11,852 bases of DNA, from positions 1-11,852 of the forward strand of contig CAZKFI010000070.1 in assembly GCA_964551975.1 (NCBI GenBank). The letters are read 5' to 3'. The DNA comes from REEB426 sp964551975. Lineage in GTDB: Bacteria; Actinomycetota; Actinomycetes; S36-B12. The translations under genes and the position numbers were made by a program. Below the pieces are notes generated by a model. The model saw only the letters and a list, made by a program, of their open reading frames with translations. It had not been told where the DNA came from and made no database searches. Below are positions 1 through 5,656 of this stretch, piece by piece (the stretch's first letter is position 1; every line of letters starts with the position of its first letter).

Positions 1-417
1 GAGAACGCCCTCAAGTTCCTCCTGATCGAGACGCTTCAACAGGCCGGTGGTCACCACGACCACGGCCCGCTTGGAGGATCGCCCACTCGCGAAGGCATTG
101 GGGGCGTCTGTATCGGCAATGCCTATCCGCGGCTTGGGCATATCGGCAAGTGCGCAGATGCGATCGACCAGCGCATGCAACTGCGGTGCCTGTTCGGGAG
201 TCACCACAACAGCACGCATGGAGTTCATGGCGATGGAGTCCGAGAACCACCACTGAGCAAAAAGCAGCCCCGCACTGATGGTGAGGACGGCAACTGCACT
301 GAATCCGACGGAATAGAGCAACACCGCCAAGATGACGTAGAGCAGACCGAGGATGAACAGCGTGATGACCATGCGGGAGGTCAGACCCCAGTCAGCCCCG
401 TACCGGGTTCGCGCCAT
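1..417 (-). CDS. htpX: HtpX-like M48 membrane zinc protease, N-terminal part (truncated by window edge)
   Basis: Reading the minus strand from the ATG at 417 gives 139 residues without a stop up to base 1. Residues about 16-36 and 40-57 form two hydrophobic membrane segments. They are followed by the segment DAPNAFASGRSSKRAVVVVT (104-123) and then TTGLLKRLDQEELEGVL. This matches the region just before the HEXXH zinc site in HtpX proteases (family pattern PNAFATGR...AVV..T.G.L..L...EL..VLAHE). The catalytic HEXXH itself would lie just beyond the left edge, so activity cannot be checked. HtpX enzymes are inner-membrane proteases that degrade damaged membrane proteins. The start is 14 bases after the PspA stop, so the two are probably cotranscribed as an envelope-stress pair. 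The ribosome site is only weakly purine rich. Identification is confident; the symbol follows family convention. Confidence 0.88.
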   Translation of the reverse strand, partial: MARTRYGADWGLTSRMVITLFILGLLYVILAVLLYSVGFSAVAVLTISAGLLFAQWWFSDSIAMNSMRAVVVTPEQAPQLHALVDRICALADMPKPRIGIADTDAPNAFASGRSSKRAVVVVTTGLLKRLDQEELEGVL

Positions 418-431
418 CTCTTCGCCTACCC

Positions 432-1142
432 CTAACTCTTGCCTGGGCCGAGTTCCTTCTTCATGGCCTCCAACTGCGCGTTCACGTCACGCTCGCTGGC
501 CATGCGCTCCAACTCGGCGGTGATGGAATCCTTGCCAGTACCCGTCTTATCCTCGAGTACACCAGAGCTGACAAGTTCGTCAATCGCGGATGCGCGTGCG
601 GTCATCTCGGCGGTCTTGTCCTCAGCGCGCTGTATGGCTTGGCCGACATCCCCAAATTCCTGGGAGATGCCGGTGACGGCCTCACTGATGCGTGTCTGTG
701 CTTCCGCAGCCGAGTAGGTGGCCTTGATGGTTTCCTTCTTGGTGCGGAAGGCCTCCACCTTGGCCTGCAGCTGTTGCGCTGCATTGGAGAGCTTTTCCTC
801 CTGCTCCTGCAGGCCGGCGAGCTGCTCTTGCATGTCGGCAATCTGCTGCTGAAGGCCGCTGCGTCGAAGCAACGCCTCCCGAGCGAGGTCTTCCCGTCCG
901 GCGGCAAGGGCTGCCCGAGCCTGGTCTTCCAGCTTGGCACCCTGCTTATCGAGACCTTGAATCTGCAACTCCAGCCGCTTTCGGCTCGTGGCGACATCGG
1001 CCACGCCTCGGCGCACCTTCTGCAGGAGTTCGAGCTGCTTCTCGTACGAGTAGTCCAGGGTCTCCCGGGGATCCTCAGCCGCATCCAGGGCCCGATTGGC
1101 CTTGGACTTGAAGATCAACATGAATCGCTGCCACAGTCCCAT
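432..1142 (-). CDS. pspA: PspA/IM30 family membrane-stress protein
   Basis: This 236-residue protein opens with MGLWQRFMLIFKSKANRALD, the amphipathic membrane-binding helix typical of PspA/IM30/Vipp1 proteins. A long, almost wholly helical coiled coil follows, rich in Q, E, A, K and L, with the family's DPRETLDYSYEKQLELLQKV stretch near residues 24-43. PspA proteins assemble into ESCRT-III-like rods or rings on the inner face of the cytoplasmic membrane and protect against proton leak. An upstream ATG at 1154 is in frame, but the one at 1142 is preferred: GGAGG (plus coordinates 1148-1152) sits five bases before it, and family members begin with MGLxxR. It is followed closely by the HtpX-like gene on the same strand. 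No PspC or PspF partner is visible. Confidence 0.93.
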   Translation of the reverse strand: MGLWQRFMLIFKSKANRALDAAEDPRETLDYSYEKQLELLQKVRRGVADVATSRKRLELQIQGLDKQGAKLEDQARAALAAGREDLAREALLRRSGLQQQIADMQEQLAGLQEQEEKLSNAAQQLQAKVEAFRTKKETIKATYSAAEAQTRISEAVTGISQEFGDVGQAIQRAEDKTAEMTARASAIDELVSSGVLEDKTGTGKDSITAELERMASERDVNAQLEAMKKELGPGKS

Positions 1143-1147
1143 ATCTG

Positions 1148-1152
1148 CCTCC
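1148..1152 (-). promoter_or_regulatory. Shine-Dalgarno site fixing the pspA start
   Basis: The minus strand reads GGAGG here, with a five-base spacer before the ATG at 1142. The alternative ATG at 1154 overlaps this motif (ATGGAGG), so it cannot use it. This supports the shorter 236-residue protein. Confidence 0.75.
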
Positions 1153-1168
1153 ACGCTCAGGACCCTGC

Positions 1169-1197
1169 GTACCCGGGGACCTTGACGCCCCAGGTAC
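1169..1197. repeat. Inverted repeat between the CBU_0592-like gene and pspA
   Basis: GTACC (1169-1173) pairs with GGTAC (1193-1197), and after one mismatch GGGG (1175-1178) pairs with CCCC (1188-1191), leaving a nine-base loop. It lies in the 73-base gap upstream of pspA. No T-run follows on the minus strand, so a strong intrinsic terminator is unlikely. It could be an mRNA processing stem, a weak attenuator or a dyad operator for pspA; the sequence does not decide. Confidence 0.45.
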
Positions 1198-1215
1198 CAA
1201 CCCGCCGGGTCCAGC

Positions 1216-1482
1216 CTACGGCGCGGGCTGCACCAGGGAGTCGGCCCGTCTGCGCTTGAGCCGGAGTTGCACTAGTGCGACCGCGGCGATGATCACCCAC
1301 GTTCCGTTGAGCGGTACGGCGGCCCAAGCCGCAAGCGCGAATGAGTAGATCGTCAACAACACGGAGCCGACGAGGTTTAGGCCCTGGAAACCCCAGGACG
1401 CTGATTTCACCCGGCCAGCGGTGACGAGAAAATAAGCAAGCAGAACGATGACGGACCCAATGGCACCAAGGATGTGAATCAT
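1216..1482 (-). CDS. Small CBU_0592-like integral membrane protein
   Basis: This 88-residue protein is almost entirely membrane embedded. Hydrophobic segments lie at about 2-21, 34-53 and 58-72, followed by a basic stretch RLKRRR (73-79) that should face the cytoplasm. The pattern GxxGSVIVLLAYFLVTAGRV...GFQGLNLVGSVLL resembles the small CBU_0592-type membrane proteins found next to many unrelated genes. Its function is unknown. A stop codon directly precedes the ATG, so the start is fixed, and no Shine-Dalgarno is visible. A TACCAT box six bases upstream suggests a leaderless transcript. It is encoded upstream of pspA on the same strand with a 73-base gap, so readthrough into pspA is possible but uncertain. 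Confidence 0.75.
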   Translation of the reverse strand: MIHILGAIGSVIVLLAYFLVTAGRVKSASWGFQGLNLVGSVLLTIYSFALAAWAAVPLNGTWVIIAAVALVQLRLKRRRADSLVQPAP

Positions 1483-1488
1483 TCACGG

Positions 1489-1494
1489 ATGGTA
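1489..1494 (-). promoter_or_regulatory. Candidate leaderless -10 box for the CBU_0592-like gene
   Basis: The minus strand reads TACCAT (fits TANNNT) ending six bases before the ATG at 1482. That spacing puts transcription initiation at or next to the start codon, as in the leaderless mRNAs that are common in Actinomycetota. No good -35 box is seen and there is no Shine-Dalgarno, which fits this reading. Confidence 0.4.
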
Positions 1495-1553
1495 CGAGTC
1501 CGGGCTCTCTGCGGTGATGGTTCTCGGCAATGTAGACAGCAGCAACTAGGCTG

Positions 1554-2219
1554 ATGATCGTGTTTCGACGCAAGGAACAGACACCTGAGCCGAGTCCTAC
1601 TGAAATTGGCGGATCAGGCAAGGGCCGCCCTACGCCGTCCCGTAAAGAAGCCGAGGCTGCACGCAAGCAACGCCTGACTATCCCCAAGGACCCCAAGTTA
1701 GCCCGCAAGGCCTCTCGGGAACGGCAACGCGAGGAGCGCGAACGATCACGCGCAGGCATGATGGCCGGCGACGAGCGCTACTTCCCACTCAGGGATCGAG
1801 GACCCGTTCGGGCTTTCGCGCGCGACTTCGTTGATGCCCGATTCACCTTTGCGGAGTACTTCATCTTTGTGGCGATCGCCGTGCTCCTGATGGGCTTTGT
1901 GCCGAATCCACTCGTGCAGCAGTACTCGACCGTGGTGTTCTTTGCATTCACCGCGTTGATCACCATCGACACCGCGATTCTGCTGTTCACACTCAACCGC
2001 AAAACCAAGGTTCTCTTCCCGAAGCGTGAAGACCGGCGCGGTCTGATGCTGTACGCGGCCGTTCGGACCCTGCAGTTCCGCAGACTGCGCGTCCCTCCCC
2101 CGCGGGTGCGGCGTGGTGGCGCTCCCCTTAACCGGACGCCGGCGGCGCCGCCCGAGCAAGCACCTAAGCCAACGGGCAAATCAACGCGCAAGCAACAGCC
2201 GAAGGACGAATCGCCCTAG
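1554..2219 (+). CDS. DUF3043 domain membrane protein
   Basis: This 221-residue protein has a highly charged N-terminus containing GKGRPTPSRKEAEAARKQR (22-40). Next comes the segment GDERYFPLRDRGPVRAFARD (72-91) leading into FVDARF, then two hydrophobic helices (about 99-117 and 124-147), and RTLQFRRLRVPPPRVRRG (171-188). This order is that of actinobacterial DUF3043 proteins, whose function is not known. The C-terminal 30 residues are basic, proline rich and probably disordered. The start is at ATG 1554 with only a weak AGG upstream; a GTG six bases later is an alternative. It is divergent from the CBU_0592-like gene and convergent with the small gene at 2239-2457, with 19 bases between them. 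No terminator is obvious in that gap. Confidence 0.9.
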   Translation: MIVFRRKEQTPEPSPTEIGGSGKGRPTPSRKEAEAARKQRLTIPKDPKLARKASRERQREERERSRAGMMAGDERYFPLRDRGPVRAFARDFVDARFTFAEYFIFVAIAVLLMGFVPNPLVQQYSTVVFFAFTALITIDTAILLFTLNRKTKVLFPKREDRRGLMLYAAVRTLQFRRLRVPPPRVRRGGAPLNRTPAAPPEQAPKPTGKSTRKQQPKDESP

Positions 2220-2238
2220 CGACTGCGGTGCGAGTACG

Positions 2239-2457
2239 TCATTCGGGACGCAGCCCCATCGGGCCGTAGACCACGCGATCTCCCTCGAGCAGGGTGACCT
2301 GCTCTACGCCACCATCGAGTAGCACCTGCCAGGTCTCGCCAATCCAACTCTCGGCATCGCCCTGGGTAGGGAATCCATCCGTTACGGCGGCCGACGGCAC
2401 AGCGGCGAGCACGGTGCCGTCTGCCGACTCATAGCGCCACATCCACATTCCAGGCAT
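2239..2457 (-). CDS. Small conserved actinobacterial protein of unknown function
   Basis: This 72-residue soluble protein carries FPTQGDAESWIGETWQVLLD (29-48) followed by GVEQVTLLEGDRVVYGPMGL. From memory, this pattern recurs in short uncharacterised proteins across actinobacteria (FPTQ.DAESWLGE.W..L...GV..VTL...VYGPM). No catalytic motif is evident. AGGA sits six bases before the ATG, which supports this start; ATGs at residues 4 and 6 are less likely. It is read away from the riboswitch leader, and its promoter must lie within 2458-2540, next to the operon promoter. Function is unknown. Confidence 0.8.
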   Translation of the reverse strand: MPGMWMWRYESADGTVLAAVPSAAVTDGFPTQGDAESWIGETWQVLLDGGVEQVTLLEGDRVVYGPMGLRPE

Positions 2458-2507
2458 GGCTCATCCTGGCACGTGCGCAGGCCTCGTGATCCACGAACCC
2501 TGTGTCC

Positions 2508-2536
2508 TTGACAGCGCGCTCGGTACGTGGTCGGAT
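2508..2536 (+). promoter_or_regulatory. Sigma70-type promoter of the cobalamin operon
   Basis: A perfect TTGACA -35 box (2508-2513), a 17-base spacer and TCGGAT (2531-2536, one change from TANNAT) make a housekeeping-type promoter. Transcription would begin near 2543, just ahead of the cobalamin aptamer, which is where a riboswitch leader should start. Confidence 0.6.
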
Positions 2537-2551
2537 GCCACAACAACTGAA

Positions 2552-2662
2552 CACCCGTATTCGAGTCCAGGGGAAGTCCGGTGTAAATCCGGCGCTGTCC
2601 CGCAACCGTGAGTCACCGCTAATCGGCGGCAGGCGAGTCGGAGTACCTGGCGAATACGAGCG
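2552..2662 (+). promoter_or_regulatory. Cobalamin (B12) riboswitch aptamer
   Basis: The region carries the conserved cobalamin-aptamer elements in order. They are GGGGAAGTCCGG (2570-2581) with GTGTAAATCC, then GCTGTCCCGCAACCGTGAG (2594-2612), and the B12-box-type segment GAGTCGGAGTACCTGGCG (2635-2652). An eight-base closing stem is perfect: CGTATTCG (2556-2563) pairs with CGAATACG (2651-2658). CCGG 2578-2581 can pair with CCGG 2589-2592 around TGTAAAT. Cobalamin riboswitches lower expression of uptake and synthesis genes when adenosyl- or other cobalamin is bound, and the eight genes downstream are all of that kind. Ends are approximate to about ten bases. Confidence 0.93.
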
Positions 2663-2705
2663 GCTCCATCCGTCGAGGTAACGGGGCAGAGTCCTTCGCA
2701 TCACT

Positions 2706-2760
2706 GCAGCGTGCTGCTCGGTGACGTCGGGACTGCGTTCCGGACCGCTCACCGAAAGGG
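2706..2760 (+). promoter_or_regulatory. Probable translational expression platform of the riboswitch
   Basis: Between the aptamer and the first gene are a short GCAGC/GCTGC stem (2706-2717) and a second hairpin closed by CGGTGA (2719-2724) with TCACCG (2749-2754). An inner GTC/GAC pairing strengthens the second hairpin. It ends directly against the Shine-Dalgarno AAAGGG (2755-2760), six bases before the ATG at 2767. CCTTCG (2693-2698) could alternatively pair with CGAAAGG (2753-2759) with one bulged A, covering the ribosome site. No T-run follows either stem, so control of ribosome access is more likely than termination. The exact switch is inferred. Confidence 0.5.
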
Positions 2761-2766
2761 CTCACC

Positions 2767-3882
2767 ATGAGAACCCATGCACTACGTCCTGCCCGTACGC
2801 CAGGAAATCGTGCACCACGACTGCAGTTCCGTGTGTTCCGTTTCAGCATCGCGACCCTGGCTGCCTGCTCACTCATCGCCGCGGGAGCGGCCATCACCAC
2901 CACCGGCGCACCGCAGGCGCAGGCCGCATCAAGCACCACTGGGCTCTACGGCGCTGCCGATCCCCAGTGGGATGGATCCTTCCGTCAAGCGCTCGCAATT
3001 CTGGGCCTGATCGCAGTGGGTAAATCCCCCGACCCATCGGCCATCACCTGGCTGTTGGCTCAGCAGTGCGCTGATGGTTCATTCCAGGCATATCGAGCCA
3101 ACCTCGACCAGCCCTGTGCTGCGCCCGACCCGCTCACCAGCACCGGTCCACAGGTGGACTCCACCGCAGTGGCTGCGACCGCTCTGCTTCGCGTGGGCAC
3201 TCCCGCGGCACGCAAGGCTGCATTGCGGGCAATGGCGTGGATCACCAGTCAGCAGGGTGCGGACGGTGGATGGCCGTACATCGGCACCGGTGAGTCGAAC
3301 GCCAACTCAACTGGCATGGCACTCGTGGCGCTGCGCGCGCTCGGTGGAACACAGTCCAAAGCCGCGATCACCAAGGCAACGGCCTTCCTGGGAACGCTCA
3401 CTCAGCCGTGCACCGCAAGCGACGGAGCGCGTCTGTCCTACCAGGCTGGTTCAGCACCTGATTGGTCCGCGACCGCGCAGGGCGCCCTCGGGCTCAATGG
3501 CAGCCTGCCCGTGGCAGGACCTCGTGCATTGCGCGCCCTCACACCCTGCGAAGGCAACACCCGTCAGGTCGTGAACTCTGCCCTTGCCAAGGGACTGCAG
3601 CAATCACCGCTCTTGCCCTCATCCTTCGACACTTCCCCAGACGAGACCTCAACCGCATTCAGCGTGCTTGCCCTGGTCTCCGGGGGGCAGGGTCGAGCAA
3701 GTGTGGCCTCTGGAGTGTCGGCACTTCAGGCAACGGTCCGTGCTTACGCGACTCCGTCTGCGGTCGCTGACCCAGCTGCCCTCGGCCTGCTACTCCTAGT
3801 CGCCAAGGCGACCGGCGTGGAGCCAACCAACTTTGGCGGTGTCAACCTGGTCCGTACCCTGCAACAGACGGTGCGCCGATGA
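2767..3882 (+). CDS. Exported transcobalamin-like protein (prenyltransferase/squalene-oxidase repeat barrel)
   Basis: This 371-residue protein starts with a long basic n-region, a hydrophobic core (about 27-43) and a likely signal peptidase site APQAQA|ASS near residue 53. LAAC at 31-34 is an alternative lipobox. The mature part contains repeat motifs of the alpha/alpha-barrel superfamily that includes squalene cyclases, intrinsic factor and transcobalamin: QQCADGSF (99-106) and QQGADGGW (162-169), each within a helix pair, and more helical repeats to the end. Cysteines at 101, 117, 215 and 261 fit an extracytoplasmic disulfide-bonded protein. The usual partner domain DUF4430 is absent. As first gene behind the B12 riboswitch and before an ECF transporter, its likely role is capturing corrinoids outside the cell. 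Fold is fairly certain; ligand is inferred. Confidence 0.82.
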   Translation: MRTHALRPARTPGNRAPRLQFRVFRFSIATLAACSLIAAGAAITTTGAPQAQAASSTTGLYGAADPQWDGSFRQALAILGLIAVGKSPDPSAITWLLAQQCADGSFQAYRANLDQPCAAPDPLTSTGPQVDSTAVAATALLRVGTPAARKAALRAMAWITSQQGADGGWPYIGTGESNANSTGMALVALRALGGTQSKAAITKATAFLGTLTQPCTASDGARLSYQAGSAPDWSATAQGALGLNGSLPVAGPRALRALTPCEGNTRQVVNSALAKGLQQSPLLPSSFDTSPDETSTAFSVLALVSGGQGRASVASGVSALQATVRAYATPSAVADPAALGLLLLVAKATGVEPTNFGGVNLVRTLQQTVRR

Positions 3883-4544
3883 GTGCACCCGTTTTTGTTG
3901 AGCAGGCGTACCGATACTGGACATATTGGGTCGTGGAGAACGGCCAGTGGCAGTTCTCCCAGGTCGCTCCCGGCGGAACGCTTCCTGCAGATGGCGCAGT
4001 TCAGGGCTGGCGATTCGCTGTCACGACCGTTGCAGGCAGCTCATCAGCAGCGCCACGCACAGACCCAGCCCTGGCCTTCCAGCGTGCCTGTTCCGACGTA
4101 CAGGCAAGCGCTGGAACCAAGCGCGTTGCCATCGTGATCGACACCGGTGCAGCTGCTGACGCTCCAGAGGGACAGCAGCCACCGGCGGCACGTTCGGCCT
4201 GCGCAGTGGTTGAGCAGGATGCCACCGGCGCTCAAGCCCTTATGTCAATCGCTGAACCACGAGTAGAAGACGGTTTGGTGTGCGCAGTCGACGGATACCC
4301 GGTGGGCGAGTGCGCCATCACCGTGAACGTGACAAGCACCGGCTCAGCTGCTCCACAATTAATGGACGTCCTGGTCAACAGCCAGGCGAGCGCGGGAACG
4401 ACCCCGCCAACAACGAGCACCTCTGCTCCTGCAGCGGAAACCGGCGGATCACCAACTGGGGCCATCATCACCGCTGCCCTGCTCGTGGTTGGTTTGGCCA
4501 TAGCTTGGTGGTTACAGCGCCGACGCCTGCGAAATCGGATCTGA
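3879..4544 (+). CDS. SCO2322-like membrane-anchored protein of the cobalamin ECF locus
   Basis: This 221-residue protein begins MSAPVFVEQAYRYWTYWVVE and continues NGQWQFSQVAPGGTLPADGA...GWRFAV. That is the N-terminal pattern of SCO2322-family proteins, which sit beside ECF transporter genes in Streptomyces. A Thr/Pro/Ser-rich spacer (172-192) leads to one membrane helix (193-211) and a basic RRRLRNR tail. Four cysteines (71, 108, 135, 145) and the positive-inside tail imply that the main domain faces outside. There is no N-terminal signal peptide, and no in-frame ATG, GTG or TTG upstream before the next stop near 3768. It overlaps the preceding stop (ATGA). It may act with the barrel protein as a corrinoid-capture pair, or be a piece of one fused protein. 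The molecular function is unknown. Confidence 0.75.
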   Translation: MSAPVFVEQAYRYWTYWVVENGQWQFSQVAPGGTLPADGAVQGWRFAVTTVAGSSSAAPRTDPALAFQRACSDVQASAGTKRVAIVIDTGAAADAPEGQQPPAARSACAVVEQDATGAQALMSIAEPRVEDGLVCAVDGYPVGECAITVNVTSTGSAAPQLMDVLVNSQASAGTTPPTTSTSAPAAETGGSPTGAIITAALLVVGLAIAWWLQRRRLRNRI

Positions 4545-5656
4545 TGGCTCGCTTCCTGCACCCGATGGCCTGGTGGGGCTGGGCCATCGGCATGGCCATC
4601 GCAGCGAGTCGAACAACCAACCCACTGCTCCTGCTGCTCCTCGTTGGCGCCGCCAGCATCGTCGTATCCGCTCGACGTCCGCACGCACCATGGGGTCGGT
4701 CGTTCATCTTCTTCTTGAAGTTCGGGCTGGTAATCATCGCGTTGCGAGTTGGTGCCCAGGTGCTCTTCGGTGCTGAGATCGGGCGCTCCGTACTACTGGA
4801 CCTGCCCCAGTTGGCGTTGCCCAGTTGGGCTGCGGGCGTTCGCGTCGGTGGCGACCTCACTGCGGAGGCTTTACTTCTTGCGCTCTACGACGGCATGCGC
4901 CTAGCGGCAATCATTGCCTGTATCGGCGCGGCCAATGCCCTGGCCTCCCCAACGCGCCTACTCAAGGCACTGCCCGCCGCCCTGTACGCCTTCGGCGTTA
5001 GCGTCGTCGTGGCGACGACGTTCATCCCCATGCTGGTGGCAGACGTCCAGCGCGTACGGACCGCTCGCGCACTACGCGGACGCCCGATGCGCGGCCCGAG
5101 GGCGGTCGCCGGAGCGATCCTGCCGGTATTAGAAGGTGCAGTGGACCGAGCCATCACGTTGGCGGCGTCCATGGATTCCCGCGGATACGGCCGACGTGCC
5201 TCTCGGAATGCGCCACGCCTGCAGGCGGTCGCCCTGCTCACTGGGCTGTGCTGTGCCTGCATTGGCAGTTACGCACTCATCGCGCAAGGTACGCCGACGC
5301 TGCTTGGCCTGCCGATGCTCGTATTGGGGGTTGCCGGGTGTCTCCTGGCCCTGGCCCTCGCGGGACGCGGTTCTGCCCGGAGCCGTTATCGGCCAGATCC
5401 ATGGCGAACCCCCGAGTGGCTGGTGGTCGCCGCAGGCGTCACCATCGCTGCAACCTTCGCAGTACTTGATCGCGTGGACCCACAGGCCATGATGCCGCTG
5501 ACAAATCCACCAACCTGGCCGCAACTGCCGTGGGCGGCGCTGCTTGCGATCCTCATCGCTGCCACTCCAGCTCTCAGCGCACCCCCCGTCCCAGACAAAC
5601 CCGCCATGACACCCAATCGGCCCGCGCGCACGTACCCGGCAAGGATGGCGCTATGA
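4544..5656 (+). CDS. ecfT: ECF transporter transmembrane coupling subunit (EcfT/CbiQ type)
   Basis: This 370-residue integral membrane protein is the T component of an energy-coupling-factor importer. It joins the substrate-binding S subunit to the ATPases in the cytoplasmic membrane. The first half has several hydrophobic helices (about 9-42, 53-76, 107-133 and 143-165). Two cytoplasmic coupling motifs follow: RTARALRGR (172-180) and ASMDSRGYG (208-216), the Arg-Gly pairs by which EcfT grips the ATPases. Further helices lie at about 225-273, 291-307 and 328-345. The length is above the common 250-270 residues because of extra C-terminal membrane segments. The start at 4544 shares one base with the previous stop (TGATG). 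The reading frame is open upstream to 4280, but that stretch encodes the SCO2322-like protein in another frame, so it is not used. Confidence 0.92.
   Translation: MARFLHPMAWWGWAIGMAIAASRTTNPLLLLLLVGAASIVVSARRPHAPWGRSFIFFLKFGLVIIALRVGAQVLFGAEIGRSVLLDLPQLALPSWAAGVRVGGDLTAEALLLALYDGMRLAAIIACIGAANALASPTRLLKALPAALYAFGVSVVVATTFIPMLVADVQRVRTARALRGRPMRGPRAVAGAILPVLEGAVDRAITLAASMDSRGYGRRASRNAPRLQAVALLTGLCCACIGSYALIAQGTPTLLGLPMLVLGVAGCLLALALAGRGSARSRYRPDPWRTPEWLVVAAGVTIAATFAVLDRVDPQAMMPLTNPPTWPQLPWAALLAILIAATPALSAPPVPDKPAMTPNRPARTYPARMAL
5641..5645 (+). promoter_or_regulatory. Shine-Dalgarno site for the ECF ATPase
   Basis: AAGGA, seven bases before the ATG at 5653, marks this start. It argues against the upstream in-frame ATG at 5530, which lies inside ecfT. 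It is the clearest ribosome site among the internal junctions of the operon. Confidence 0.6.

Noticed and set aside
1157..1759. 200-codon minus-strand ORF spanning the divergent intergenic region
   Set aside because: It overlaps the CBU_0592-like gene in another frame and the start of the DUF3043 gene antisense. The product is Arg-rich without domain features.
3870..3885. Programmed frameshift site fusing the barrel and SCO2322-like genes
   Set aside because: A -1 shift would join them, but no slippery heptamer or following stem is visible, so only an assembly error or true separate genes are kept as options.
4280..4543. 88-codon N-terminal extension of ecfT
   Set aside because: The extension lies inside the SCO2322-like gene in a different frame and reads as basic low-complexity sequence. 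ATG 4544 gives the normal family start with an overlap.
5530..5652. 41-codon N-terminal extension of the ECF ATPase
   Set aside because: It lies within the ecfT C-terminus. ATG 5653 has AAGGA seven bases upstream and leads directly into the ABC domain.
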